Positions 27,356 to 36,650 of a stretch of 64,000 nt of DNA are shown in pieces (within the stretch, counting starts at the first letter, position 1; every line of letters starts with the position of its first letter). The notes under the pieces were generated by a model that worked only from the letters and a program-made list of their open reading frames with translations, did not search any database and was not told the origin of the DNA. The translations under genes and the position numbers were made by a program. Source of the stretch: Planctomycetota bacterium (GTDB lineage Bacteria; Planctomycetota; B15-G4; JADJEK01); NCBI GenBank assembly GCA_016709145.1, contig JADJEK010000001.1, forward strand, positions 1,364,001 through 1,428,000, given 5' to 3'.

Positions 27356-29113
27356 ATGAGTGCACAGAAGCCAACGCGCAAAGGCGACAGCACCCTGATC
27401 GTGCCCGGCGCGCCCGGAGCCCACAGCGCGACGCAGATCCTGCGCGCGGCCGAACTCAAGGGCAAGAAACCCGGCGACTCGTCGATCCTGCATGGCGAAC
27501 GCATCCGCCGCACGGGCTTGTCGGTGTCGGCGAAGTTCGCGCTGATCGTGTCCGCCGCGATCGCGTTGTTCATGCTCGTGTTCGGCATGGCGCTCTACAG
27601 CCAGCAGAAAGGCGCGCTGAACGAACAGATCGACGCCGCCGGCATCCACGCGGCGCGTTCGCTCGCGGCCGCCGACATCTCGGCCTGGTACCAGTTCAAC
27701 GGCGCCTACGAGAACACCGACTTCGGCGGCTTCGAAACCGCGATCGCGAAGGGCGACAAAAAGATCCCCGAAGGCGCGCTGAAGAAAGAACAGATCGACG
27801 AGGCGAAGAAGCGCACCGAGTTCAACCGCCAGCGCCTGGCGAAGCTGATCTCGGAAGACGACCGCGTGCTCGACGTGATGATCACGGATCCGTCGCAACG
27901 CGAGATCATCCGCATCGCGTCGGGGAGCACGAAGCTCGCGTTCTCGCCGCAGTCGGCGCGTGAGGACCTCGGCGTCCAGATCGGCTACGGCACCTACGTC
28001 GCGAGCGCGGGCGAGATCCCGGCGCGCTCGTTCACGGCGTCGATCGTCGGGTTCCACGGCTCGGAAGTGGGCAAGGCGACGGTCGTCCTGTCCGAGCGCT
28101 CGATCCAGGAATCGCTGCAGGGCGTGCAGAAGCGCATCCTGCTGCTGACGCTGTTCTTCGTCGCACTCGGCGTCGGCGTGTCGTTCATGATGGGTGCGCG
28201 CGTCACGGCGCCGATCACCGACTTGACGCACGACGTCGAGGTCATCGCGAAGGGCGACCTCGACCACAAGGTCAAGGTCGGCGCGATGGACGAGATCGGG
28301 GTGCTCGCGAAGACGGTCGCGCGCATGACGCAGAGCCTGAAGGGCGCGCAGGAAGCGCAGGTCGAGCACGCCAAGCAGAAGCACCAGCTCGCGGTCGCGC
28401 TCGAGATCCAGAGCAACCTGTTCCCGAAGACGCTGCCCCAGGTTCCGGGCTACGACTTGGCCGCGTTCTATCGGCCAGGTCCCGAAGTCGGCGGCGACTA
28501 CTACGACGTGTTCCCGATGCAAGACGGCCGCTTGTTCTTCGCGGTGGCGTCGGCATCCGGCAAGGGCATCCCGGCCGCGATGCTCACGGTGATGGCGCGG
28601 TCGTTCACGACGGCAACTGCCGAGCGCGAGAGCGACATCGCCTCGATCTTCAAGATCGTGAACCGCCTACTGTCCCCCGATCTGCGTCGCGGCATGTACG
28701 TGACGTCGCTGGCCGCGATCCTCGATCCGAAGACCGGCCACCTCCAGGTCGCGAACGCGGGGCATCACCCGCTGATCCGCTACGACGCGGCGACGAAGAC
28801 CGTGACGCCGCTGCATGCCGACGGCATCGGACTCGGCTTCGACAAGGGGCCGGTGTTCGACCGCACGCTGCGCGTGATCGACGTCGAGCTGAAGCCCGGC
28901 GACCGCGTCACGATGGTCACGCCGGGCGTGTTCGGCATCAAGAACCGCGAAGGACACGAACTCGGCGAGGAGAACTTCCATCGCCTCGTCGCGCGCGAAG
29001 CCGCGAAGGACTCGAGCGCGTTCGTGAAGCTCGTGACGTACACGCTCGATCAGTTCCTCGGCGGCTCGGTGCCCGACTCCGACATCACGTTCCTGACGCT
29101 GCGCCGCGCATGA
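27356..29113 (+). CDS. Membrane SpoIIE/PP2C-type Ser/Thr phosphatase with HAMP domain
   Basis: 585 aa from ATG 27356 (GAGG 5 nt upstream). Membrane helix at about 59-81, a 180-residue extracytoplasmic sensor region, a second helix (LLLTLFFVALGVGVSFMM), then a HAMP domain (ITDLTHDVEVIAKGDLDHKV) and a short coil. The phosphatase begins at GYDLAAFYRPGPEVGGDYYDVF, where the Asp residues bind metal, with ASGKGIPAAMLT and VANAGHHPLIRYD later. This is the RsbU-like layout of partner-switching systems that dephosphorylate an anti-sigma antagonist. No STAS or anti-sigma gene is near. MazG gene overlaps the stop by 4 bp. Confidence 0.92.
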   Translation: MSAQKPTRKGDSTLIVPGAPGAHSATQILRAAELKGKKPGDSSILHGERIRRTGLSVSAKFALIVSAAIALFMLVFGMALYSQQKGALNEQIDAAGIHAARSLAAADISAWYQFNGAYENTDFGGFETAIAKGDKKIPEGALKKEQIDEAKKRTEFNRQRLAKLISEDDRVLDVMITDPSQREIIRIASGSTKLAFSPQSAREDLGVQIGYGTYVASAGEIPARSFTASIVGFHGSEVGKATVVLSERSIQESLQGVQKRILLLTLFFVALGVGVSFMMGARVTAPITDLTHDVEVIAKGDLDHKVKVGAMDEIGVLAKTVARMTQSLKGAQEAQVEHAKQKHQLAVALEIQSNLFPKTLPQVPGYDLAAFYRPGPEVGGDYYDVFPMQDGRLFFAVASASGKGIPAAMLTVMARSFTTATAERESDIASIFKIVNRLLSPDLRRGMYVTSLAAILDPKTGHLQVANAGHHPLIRYDAATKTVTPLHADGIGLGFDKGPVFDRTLRVIDVELKPGDRVTMVTPGVFGIKNREGHELGEENFHRLVAREAAKDSSAFVKLVTYTLDQFLGGSVPDSDITFLTLRRA

Positions 29114-29436
29114 GCGAGCCGATGGACATCCGCAAGTTCCAGAAGCAGATCGAGGCGATCTACTTCGCGAAGGACAACGCGCGCGGCGTCGCCGGCACGT
29201 TCATGTGGTTCGCCGAGGAAGTCGGCGAACTCTCGCGCGCGCTGCGCCGCAAGAACGATGACGAATTGAGAGGCGAGTTCGCCGACGTGCTGGCGTGGCT
29301 GTCGACGTTGGCGTCGATCGCCGGCATCGACCTCGAGGACGCCGCCGTGGCGAAGTACGGCAAGGGCTGCCCGCGCTGCGCGAAGACGCCGTGCGCGTGC
29401 GCCGAACCGAAGAAGCCGACGGGCGGCGCGAGCTGA
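29110..29436 (+). CDS. MazG-like nucleotide pyrophosphohydrolase
   Basis: 108 aa. The MazG motif EEVGELSRALRR (EExxE) followed by EFADVLAWLSTLASIAGID (ExxD) marks a helical NTP pyrophosphohydrolase, which clears non-canonical nucleotides. The tail GCPRCAKTPCACAEPKK adds four Cys, possibly a zinc site, not present in standard MazG. Its ATG overlaps the phosphatase stop (ATGA), so it is co-translated with a stress-type phosphatase. Substrate unknown. Confidence 0.88.
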   Translation: MSEPMDIRKFQKQIEAIYFAKDNARGVAGTFMWFAEEVGELSRALRRKNDDELRGEFADVLAWLSTLASIAGIDLEDAAVAKYGKGCPRCAKTPCACAEPKKPTGGAS

Positions 29437-29462
29437 CCAGGTGACTCCGCCGTGCACGCGCT

Positions 29463-29500
29463 GAGAAAACGTGAATCAATCCGATTGATTCGCGTTCTCG
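29463..29500 (+). terminator. Hairpin after the phosphatase-MazG pair
   Basis: GAGAAAACGTGAATCAAT and ATTGATTCGCGTTCTC pair around a CCG loop, with a 2-nt bulge. A weak, non-T-rich tail follows, so termination may need Rho. Confidence 0.5.
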
Positions 29501-29629
29501 GCCTCACCAAGTGTGGCTCGGCGACCGCAGTCGCCGCCCCATTCACCAGGCAAAGACGATTCGCGCGGCACTGACGCGGTTCATCCGTGAGTACGGCGGC
29601 TGCCGCCGCCTCGGACACCTTGTGCGTTC

Positions 29630-29672
29630 GGCTGTGAGCGAATCGGGGGCGGCCCCCGATTCGCTCACAGCC
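29630..29672. repeat. 20-bp perfect palindrome just before the antiporter gene
   Basis: GGCTGTGAGCGAATCGGGGG, loop CGG, then its exact complement ending CTCACAGCC. It ends 2 nt before a CTG codon that would be the natural first codon of the antiporter frame. It may be a terminator for the preceding genes, a REP-type insertion, or a hairpin masking the start. Confidence 0.8.
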
Positions 29673-29718
29673 TCTGAGCGCCGACGACACGCTCACCGTC
29701 CTGCTCGCCGTCGCGACG

Positions 29719-31350
29719 GTGTTGCTCGTCGCCCGCGCGCTCGGTGAGGTCGCGCGCCGCTTCGGCTTGCCGACGGTGCTCGGAGAGATCGCGGCCGGAG
29801 TCCTGCTCGGGAAGACCGTGCTCGCGCGCGTCGCGCCCGCCGCGTTCGATCGTCTGTTCCCATCGACGGGCGCCGCGCCGATCGTGCTCGACGGACTGGG
29901 CCAAATCGCGATCGCGTTGTTCCTGTTGGTCGCGGGCATGGAAGTCGATCTGTCGACGATGCGGCGGCGTGGGCGCACGGCGATCGCGGTCGCTGGTGCC
30001 GGCATGTTGGTGCCGTTCGCGCTCGGGTTCGGCGCCGCGCGCGTGTTCGCCGACGCGCTCGAAGTCGGCTCGCCGCTGCGGGGCGACGCGTTCGCGGCGT
30101 TCTTCGGCATCGCGTCGTCGATCTCGGCCCTGCCGGTGATCGCGCGAATCCTGATGGATCTGCACATCTACCGCAGTGACTTCGGCATGACGATCGTCGC
30201 GGCTGCGATCGTGAACGACTTGGTCGGCTGGGTCGCGTTCGCGGCGCTGCTGATGAGTCTCGATGGCGAGCACGCAGGCGGTTGGGTGACGACGGCCGGA
30301 CTCGCGGTCGGGTTCACGGTGGTGATGCTCACGGTGGTGCGCGCGGCCATCCATCGAGCCTTGCCGTGGGTGCTCGCGTACGCGCATTGGCCGACCGGGA
30401 TCCTCGCGGCATCGCTCGGCGTGACGTTGCTGTCGGCCGCGGCGACGCAAGCGCTCGGCATCCACGCGCTGTTCGGAGCGTTCCTCGCCGGCGTCGCGCT
30501 CGGCGACTCGACGCACATGCGCGAGCACACGAAGGCGACGATCGCGGACTTCGTGCACTCGTTTTTCGCGCCGTTGTTCTTCGGCGCGATCGCGTTGCAG
30601 CTCGATCTCGTGCGGCACTTCGACGGAGTCATGTGCGCCGTCGTGCTCGCCGTCGCCTGCGTCGGCAAGATCGGCGGATGCGGGCTGGCGGCGCGATTGT
30701 GCGGGACGCCGGTGCGCGAGGCCGTGGCGATCGGAGCGGCGCTGAACGCGCGTGGGTCGATGGAGATCGTGCTGGGCTTGGTGGCACTTCAAGCCGGCAT
30801 CATCGGGGAAGCGTTGTTCGTCGCGCTCATCCTGATGGCGCTCGCGACGTCGTTGCTGTCGGGGCCGCTGATCGTGCGCGTGCTGCGGTTGCGAGCCCCG
30901 CGTCGAGTGCGCGACTTCGTGAGTTCCAGAGCATTCGTGCCCCGGCTGCGTGCGACCACCGCGACCGAAGCGATCGAAGAACTCGCGGCGTTGGCGGCCG
31001 CATCGAGCAAGTGCGACGCTCGCGCGATCGCGGCCGATGCGCGCGATCGCGAGGCGATGGCGTCCACGGGCGTCGACGGCGGCGTCGCGGTCCCGCACGG
31101 TCGCGACCCGTCGCTGAAGGCCCCGATCGTCGCCGTGGGCGTGTCGAGCGCGGGGATCGACTTCAACGCGCCGGACGGCGAGCCGGCGCAGCTCGTGTTC
31201 CTCGTGCTCACGCCTGCGACCGACGACGGCGCGCAACTCGAGTTGCTCGCGGAGCTCGGCCGTCGGTTCGAGGATCCGATCACGCGCCGCAAGGCGTTCG
31301 ATGCGCGGAGCTACGTGGAGTTCAAAGCGCTGCTCGAGTCGGGGGGATGA
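29719..31350 (+). CDS. CPA2-type cation/proton antiporter fused to a PTS EIIA domain
   Basis: 543 aa from GTG 29719. Residues 1-390 hold about eleven membrane helices in the KefB/CPA2 pattern (GLPTVLGEIAAGVLLGKTVL, FLLVAGMEVDL, IASSISALPVIARILMDL, FLAGVALGDS, ALNARGSMEIVLG). The last 140 residues (from TTATEAIEELAAL) are a PTS EIIA-2 domain with the phosphorylatable His in GGVAVPHGRDP. The coding frame and first helix begin earlier (LTVLLAVATVLLVARALGE), but no ATG, GTG or TTG exists upstream before a stop at 29635; a CTG at 29674 may be used. EIIA could couple ion transport to the phosphotransfer state. Membrane protein. Confidence 0.85.
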   Translation: MLLVARALGEVARRFGLPTVLGEIAAGVLLGKTVLARVAPAAFDRLFPSTGAAPIVLDGLGQIAIALFLLVAGMEVDLSTMRRRGRTAIAVAGAGMLVPFALGFGAARVFADALEVGSPLRGDAFAAFFGIASSISALPVIARILMDLHIYRSDFGMTIVAAAIVNDLVGWVAFAALLMSLDGEHAGGWVTTAGLAVGFTVVMLTVVRAAIHRALPWVLAYAHWPTGILAASLGVTLLSAAATQALGIHALFGAFLAGVALGDSTHMREHTKATIADFVHSFFAPLFFGAIALQLDLVRHFDGVMCAVVLAVACVGKIGGCGLAARLCGTPVREAVAIGAALNARGSMEIVLGLVALQAGIIGEALFVALILMALATSLLSGPLIVRVLRLRAPRRVRDFVSSRAFVPRLRATTATEAIEELAALAAASSKCDARAIAADARDREAMASTGVDGGVAVPHGRDPSLKAPIVAVGVSSAGIDFNAPDGEPAQLVFLVLTPATDDGAQLELLAELGRRFEDPITRRKAFDARSYVEFKALLESGG

Positions 31351-31353
31351 GCG

Positions 31354-31950
31354 TCAGCGCGGCAGCGACGCGCCGAGCCGACCGAGGAACGCATCGAGGA
31401 TCTGGAAGGTCATGCCCCACACCACGAAGCGGTCGTGGCGGAACGCCGGCAGCGATGCGTGCTCGGTCGCGCCGGGCAACGCGTAGCGCGTCGCCGCGGC
31501 CGGGTCGAGGATCGACGCCAACGGGATCCACACCGCGTCGGCGACCTCGTGCGAGAACGTCAACTTCGGGCGTTGCGCGACTCTGAACACGAACGGCGAC
31601 ACCACCAGCGCGAAACGTCGCCGTCCACCGCGCGCGTCGTAGTCGTCGAGTCGCGCCAGAGCGCGTCCCGGGTCGAGCCCGATCTCCTCGAGCGTTTCGC
31701 GCGTGGCGGTGGCCTCGGGATCCGGGTCGTGCGGCTCGCGCATGCCGCCCGGGAAGGCCATGTGCCCGGACCACGGATCGCCGTCGACGCGCGCGCGCTC
31801 GATGAACAGCAACTCGGGGAGTTCGGTCGGCGACGGTTGATGCAAGAGCAGGGCGACCGACGCTTGCCGCACGCCTCCGTCGACCGACACGACGCGCGGC
31901 GACAGGGTCTTCAGAGCAGGTTCGATGCGGTCGAGTCGAAGGTGGTCCAT
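31354..31950 (-). CDS. Nudix hydrolase, CoA pyrophosphatase type (NudL-like)
   Basis: 198 aa from ATG 31950; a GTG 24 nt upstream is the alternative. The Nudix box GGMREPHDPDPEATATRETLEEIG follows G-x5-E-x7-RE-x-x-EE-x-G with all metal-binding Glu. ERARVDGDPWSGHMAFPGG just before it is typical of CoA diphosphatases. C-terminal FVVWGMTFQILDAFL also fits NudL. Hydrolyses CoA or related dinucleotides in the cytoplasm. It ends 3 bp from the antiporter gene, tail to tail. Confidence 0.9.
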   Translation of the reverse strand: MDHLRLDRIEPALKTLSPRVVSVDGGVRQASVALLLHQPSPTELPELLFIERARVDGDPWSGHMAFPGGMREPHDPDPEATATRETLEEIGLDPGRALARLDDYDARGGRRRFALVVSPFVFRVAQRPKLTFSHEVADAVWIPLASILDPAAATRYALPGATEHASLPAFRHDRFVVWGMTFQILDAFLGRLGASLPR

Positions 31951-32014
31951 CGGGGCCGGCACGGATCCTATCACCCGCCGAAGAGACGCTGATTCATGGC
32001 GCCGGACCGGTGCG

Positions 32015-34552
32015 TCACGGTGATGCGGGGATCATCACGCCGTTCGTCATCGCGCCGCTGCGGACGATCCAGGCTTGCGCGTAGGTGGGCATGGCGTTCC
32101 CCGCGAGCGGGACCGACACGTCGAACTCCGCGCCGAAGTAGCCACCGGACTGCGGCAGCAACGCCAATGGCACGACGACGAGGCGCGGTCCGCCCACGTG
32201 CAACGCGCACGGGCCAGCGGACGTCGAGCCCGGTGAGCTCCCGAACGCGAGCAGCGCCGTCGACGCCGGCGGCAGCGACGAGACCCGGATCTTCAAGGAC
32301 GCGCCGGGAGTCGCACACCCGGTGACGACGAGATGGGGCGCGGCGTCCGTCGTCCCGGGACACCCGGCGCCGTGAGCGGAAGGCATCGCATTGCAGATCG
32401 ACGGCACGTAGCCCCGCGAGTACGCGTCGCCACCCACGAGGTCCGCGAGTCCGTCGCCGGTCACGTCGACGGCAGCGAACATGGCATCGACGCCGAGGAA
32501 TCGCCGCGTCGAAGCGAACGACGCGTCGGCCAAGAACTCGTGCGACGCCAACTCCGTGCCGCGGGCATGCGCGAGCTCGAGTCGTCCGTCCGCGTCGAGA
32601 TCGGCGAAGAAGATGGATGGGATCGGATCGAGCAATGACATGGGCGCGATGGGCTTGTTCGCCGTTTTCACCATGACGGCATTGCCGTCGTTGCGGAACA
32701 CCGAGACGCTGTTCGGTGGGTAGTCGTCGCCGCGCAGCACCGCGACGTCGTCGTCGCCATCGGAGTCCACGTCGGCGCATGCGAGATCCGAGATCGGGCC
32801 GCGTTCGAACCCGAAGGACAGGAGAGGGCCCATCGTGAAGTCGCCGTGACCACGTCGCAGGTAGACCGGCGCCCCGTCGAACGTCGACAGCAGGTCGGCC
32901 ATCAGGAAGTCGGGGAAGCCGTCGCCGTCGATCTCCGCGACCGCGAGCGGAGCCGCGATGGGCATCTCCGACCGCACGCGGTTCATCATCGTGAATCCGG
33001 CGGCTCCGTCGTTCGACAACAGGAAGATCGTCTCCGACTTCGATGCGACCAGGTCGAGGTCACCGTCCAGATCGACGTCCGCGGACGCCATGGCCCTCAC
33101 AAAGATTCCGAGCGACGACAGATCGACGACCGGGGACAGGGATCCGGCGCCATCGCCTAGCGCGATCTTCGGTGAGTAGAAGGAGAGCGGAAGCAGAGCG
33201 TCGAGATCACCGTCGCCGTTGAAGTCGCCGACCTGGATCTTGGGGCGGTCGTACTTGATGCTGATCCCGGGAACGACGGAGTGGACGACGAACTTCCCGG
33301 CTCCCTGATTCCGCGTCGTCACGAGCGTCGCATTCCAGTCGCCGGTCGCGTTGATGCCGACGAGATCGAGATCACCGTCGCCGTCGAGATCCGCGGCCGC
33401 CGTGCTCGTCGTCTTCCAGACGGACCCACTCGCCGTGGGCAATGCGGTTTGTCCGAGGCCATCGAGCTCGTGTCGGATCGCGACGACCGCACGGCTATTC
33501 GCCCGGCAGACGAAATCCCGCACTCCGTCGCCGTTCAGTTCGACGCAGGAAAACTGCGCGAGCGATTGCCCCGCCGGCAGATTCGTCTTCACGACGTTGC
33601 CCGCGCCGAACTCGCCGTTGCCGAACGACTCGTGCCAAACGAATTGCCCGAGAGCATCCGTGGTGAGGATGTCGTCGCGTCCGTCTCCGGATACGTCGAC
33701 GAGCGCGAATCCGGTCTCCGGAGAAGCCGTCGGCGGGAGCTTCCCGAGCTCGCGAATGTCCCAATTCACGTCGAACTGGAAGCACGCCGAGCCGATGAGG
33801 AACTCCAATTTGCCGTCGCCATCTACGTCGCCGACTCGATGGCGGAAGTCGTGGCCGATCGGGATGCCCGACATGGACTGACTCTGGACGAATTGGAACG
33901 AGCCCGTTCCGTCGCCGGTCCAGATCGAAGAGCCTTGAAAGAAGCCGTAGAGCGCGAGGTCGATCCGACCATTTCCATCGAAGTCGGCCGCAGTCACGCG
34001 CTCCAGCCAGCCGGTGTAGGGGTGACTCGATGCGACGACGGCTCCCGTGAGGTCCATGCGAACGGCGAACGAACCGGGGAGGACCATCGCGATGTCGTCC
34101 GCGCCGTCGCGATCGAAATCGGCGACATCGAGGTCCGTGACGCCCGCGGGGATCGCAATCGACGCATGCGAGCCGAAGGTCCCGTCATCCAGTCCGAGTG
34201 CGAACGCAAACTCCGGCGCGCCCGACGAGCGAACGACGCCGAGGTCGGTTCGACCGTCCCCGTCGAAGTCGCCGTGAACCGACTTCCCCGGACCGAGCGC
34301 CGACAGATGGGAGGCGCGCGCGAGAGGCTGGAACGAGCCCGTCCCGTCGTTTAGGAACACGCGGAGCTCCCCGCTCGGATCCCGGACGAGCACGTCGGGG
34401 AGGCCGTCGCGATCCCAGTTCGCAAGGTGGACCGACGTGGCATCCGCGATGACTTCGACTCGGAGTCGGGGTGACAAGTCCTGTGCACGCGCGGTCGCGC
34501 ACCCGACGACGACCAGAATCCCACCCAAGCCACGCGTGAACGCGTTTCGCAT
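32015..34552 (-). CDS. Large exported FG-GAP repeat protein
   Basis: 845 aa. GAGG 6 nt before ATG; signal peptide MRNAFTRGLGGILVVVGCATARAQ. At least ten FG-GAP/VCBS units with DxDxDG loops (GDFDGDGRTDLGVV, ADFDRDGADDIAMV, GDVDGDGKLEFLIG, DVSGDGRDDILT, ELNGDGVRDFVC, DLDGDGDLDLVG, GDFNGDGDLDALLP, DVDLDGDLDLVAS, EIDGDGFPDFLMA, DVDSDGDDDVAVL, DLDADGRLELAHA, DVTGDGLADLVGG), enough for two propellers, calcium-dependent. The C-terminal 110 residues form the extra beta domain also seen in other exported proteins here. Alone, divergent from the DNA glycosylase gene. Surface or periplasmic; role unknown. Confidence 0.9.
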   Translation of the reverse strand: MRNAFTRGLGGILVVVGCATARAQDLSPRLRVEVIADATSVHLANWDRDGLPDVLVRDPSGELRVFLNDGTGSFQPLARASHLSALGPGKSVHGDFDGDGRTDLGVVRSSGAPEFAFALGLDDGTFGSHASIAIPAGVTDLDVADFDRDGADDIAMVLPGSFAVRMDLTGAVVASSHPYTGWLERVTAADFDGNGRIDLALYGFFQGSSIWTGDGTGSFQFVQSQSMSGIPIGHDFRHRVGDVDGDGKLEFLIGSACFQFDVNWDIRELGKLPPTASPETGFALVDVSGDGRDDILTTDALGQFVWHESFGNGEFGAGNVVKTNLPAGQSLAQFSCVELNGDGVRDFVCRANSRAVVAIRHELDGLGQTALPTASGSVWKTTSTAAADLDGDGDLDLVGINATGDWNATLVTTRNQGAGKFVVHSVVPGISIKYDRPKIQVGDFNGDGDLDALLPLSFYSPKIALGDGAGSLSPVVDLSSLGIFVRAMASADVDLDGDLDLVASKSETIFLLSNDGAAGFTMMNRVRSEMPIAAPLAVAEIDGDGFPDFLMADLLSTFDGAPVYLRRGHGDFTMGPLLSFGFERGPISDLACADVDSDGDDDVAVLRGDDYPPNSVSVFRNDGNAVMVKTANKPIAPMSLLDPIPSIFFADLDADGRLELAHARGTELASHEFLADASFASTRRFLGVDAMFAAVDVTGDGLADLVGGDAYSRGYVPSICNAMPSAHGAGCPGTTDAAPHLVVTGCATPGASLKIRVSSLPPASTALLAFGSSPGSTSAGPCALHVGGPRLVVVPLALLPQSGGYFGAEFDVSVPLAGNAMPTYAQAWIVRSGAMTNGVMIPASP

Positions 34553-34734
34553 GCGGCCCTCTCTCCCGATCGGCCTCGTCCGCGACTCGTTCGCGGAAAA
34601 CCCCCGATTCGACTTCAGTCATCGGCACGGCCCGCTGGCAACTGAAGGGGCTCTTCCTCGGCGCCGGACGAAGTCGCCCGCTCGGCCGCGCGCCGAGTAG
34701 CCTGCTGCGCCAGGTCGCGGCCGAGGGCTCCCCG

Positions 34735-35244
34735 TTGCGCATTCGCAGCTTCCCACCGCTCGCCGACCCGCGGGCGCGCGCGCTGATCCTCGGCAGCATG
34801 CCCGGTGCGGCATCGCTGGCGGCGGGGCAGTACTACGCGCATCCGCACAACGCGTTTTGGCGCATCCTCGGCGCGCTGTTCGGCTTCGATCCCGGCGCGC
34901 CGTACGCGAAGCGCGTCGAGGCCGTGCTGGATGCGCGGGTCGCCGTGTGGGACGTGCTCGCGACGTGTGTCCGGCGCGGCAGCCTCGACTCGAACATCGA
35001 GCCGACGTCGCGACGCCCGAACGACTTCGAGCGCTTCTTCGCCGAGCATCCCCGCATCGAGCACGTGTTCTTCAACGGGACGACGGCGGAGGCTTGCTTC
35101 CGGCGCTCCGTGATCCCCCGCCTGCGCGAGTCGATCCTGCCGTCGACGCGGTTGCCGTCGACGAGTCCTGCGCACGCGTCCCTCGACTTCGCCCGCAAGT
35201 TGGCGGTTTGGCGCGCGGTCCCGCGCTTGCTCGAGAGTTCCTGA
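34735..35244 (+). CDS. Family-6 uracil/hypoxanthine-DNA glycosylase
   Basis: 169 aa from TTG 34735 (GAGGG 6 nt upstream). GSMPGAASLAAGQYYAHPHNAFWRIL is the signature of hypoxanthine-DNA glycosylases of the UDG superfamily, with the catalytic-type Asn after HPH; the second motif LPSTSPAHAS (residues 137-152) contains the Ser-Pro turn. Removes hypoxanthine or uracil, from deamination, in DNA repair. It precedes the Mur ligase gene by 17 bp and could share its transcript. Confidence 0.93.
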   Translation: MRIRSFPPLADPRARALILGSMPGAASLAAGQYYAHPHNAFWRILGALFGFDPGAPYAKRVEAVLDARVAVWDVLATCVRRGSLDSNIEPTSRRPNDFERFFAEHPRIEHVFFNGTTAEACFRRSVIPRLRESILPSTRLPSTSPAHASLDFARKLAVWRAVPRLLESS

Positions 35245-35261
35245 ACGGCAGAATCCGGCGC

Positions 35262-36650
35262 ATGCTCGACCTCCACCGCCTCGTCGACGATCCCGCGCGC
35301 CGTCTGCACTTCGTCGGCGTCGCCGGCACCGGCATGAGCGCGCTCGCCCAAGTCCGTGCGATGGGAGGTGGCCGCGTCTCGGGGAGCGACCGGTCGCTCG
35401 ATCGCAAAGAGGCGGCGGAGGAGGCAGCGTTCTTGCGCGCGGCCGGCGTGGAGCTGTTGCCCCAGGACGGCGCGGGTGTCGTCGGCGCGGACCTCGTGAT
35501 CGCATCGACGGCCGTGGAGGCGCGCATCGCGGATCTCCTGCGCGCCGTGGATCTCGGCATCCCGGTGCTGCATCGAGCCGATCTGCTCGCGCATCACGTC
35601 GCCGGCGATTCGGTCGGCATCGCCGGGACGAGCGGTAAGTCGACCGTGACCGCGATGGTGTTCGAGATCCTGCGCGCGGCTGGGCGCGATCCGAGCCTCG
35701 CGACCGGCGGGCGCCTGCTGCGATTGATGGACGAAGGCCTGCTCGGCAACGCGTGGTGCGGCCGCGGCCCGTTCGTGTTCGAAGCCGACGAGAGCGACGG
35801 CAGTCTCGTGAAGCACGGGCCGCGCCACGGCGTCGTGTTGAACCTGCACAAGGACCACATGGACGCGGCCCTCGTGCTCGAGCAGTTCCGCGTGTTCCGC
35901 GAACGCACGCGTGGAGGATTCGTGGTGTCCGACGATCCGCCGTTGGCGCCGCTGCGCGATGGCGCATGCGTCTATGGCTTCGGTCCCGACGCGACGCTGC
36001 GGGCGACGCGCCTCGAACTCACGCGAGGGGGCAGTACGTTCGAGATCGACGGGGTGCGGTTCACGCTCGAGCATCCGGGCGTCCACAACGCGACGAACGC
36101 CCTCGCCGCGGCCGCGCTCGCGCACGTGCGAGGCATCGGACTCGACGTGTCCGCGGCTGCGTTGGCGCGATTCGGAGGCGTGTTCCGGCGCTTCCAACGC
36201 GTCGGTACCGTCGCGGGCGTCGAGGTCGTCGACGACTTCGCGCACAACCCGGAGAAGGTGAAGGCGGTCCTGAGCGCGGCGCAAGGTCGAGCCCGGCGCG
36301 TGTTCGCATGGTTCCAACCGCATGGGTTCGCTCCGCTGCGCTTCTTCGGCGACGACTTGGTCGAGACCGTCGCGGAGACTCTGCGACCTCGAGACGAGTT
36401 CGACTTCGCGCCGGTCTACTTCGCCGGCGGCACCGTGACGCGCGACGTCGACAGTGGCGCGTACGTGGACAAGTTGCGAGCCCGCGGCGCCCGCACCGCG
36501 CTGGCCGAGGATCGGGCGAGCTGGGCGCGGGCAGTGGCGCAGCGCGTCGAGCCCGGCGACGTCGTGCTCGTGCTCGGTGCGCGCGACCCGACGCTGCATG
36601 CGTTCGCGCGCGACGTCGTCGCCGCGCTGCAGGCGCGCCTCAGCCCTTGA
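35262..36650 (+). CDS. Mur ligase family protein (MurC/Mpl-like), atypical
   Basis: 462 aa from ATG 35262. Three-domain Mur ligase layout: Rossmann start HFVGVAGTGMSALAQ, P-loop GTSGKSTVTA, PFVFEADESDGSL and NLHKDHMD in the central domain, VHNATNALAAAAL and VDDFAHNPEKVKA in the last. MurC normally reads GTHGKTT and DYAHHP; here Ser replaces His and Asn replaces His. Mpl (murein tripeptide recycling) is the main alternative. It is not in a cell-wall cluster and follows a DNA repair gene. In a planctomycete with peptidoglycan remodelling it may recycle peptides; true substrate uncertain. Confidence 0.85.
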   Translation: MLDLHRLVDDPARRLHFVGVAGTGMSALAQVRAMGGGRVSGSDRSLDRKEAAEEAAFLRAAGVELLPQDGAGVVGADLVIASTAVEARIADLLRAVDLGIPVLHRADLLAHHVAGDSVGIAGTSGKSTVTAMVFEILRAAGRDPSLATGGRLLRLMDEGLLGNAWCGRGPFVFEADESDGSLVKHGPRHGVVLNLHKDHMDAALVLEQFRVFRERTRGGFVVSDDPPLAPLRDGACVYGFGPDATLRATRLELTRGGSTFEIDGVRFTLEHPGVHNATNALAAAALAHVRGIGLDVSAAALARFGGVFRRFQRVGTVAGVEVVDDFAHNPEKVKAVLSAAQGRARRVFAWFQPHGFAPLRFFGDDLVETVAETLRPRDEFDFAPVYFAGGTVTRDVDSGAYVDKLRARGARTALAEDRASWARAVAQRVEPGDVVLVLGARDPTLHAFARDVVAALQARLSP

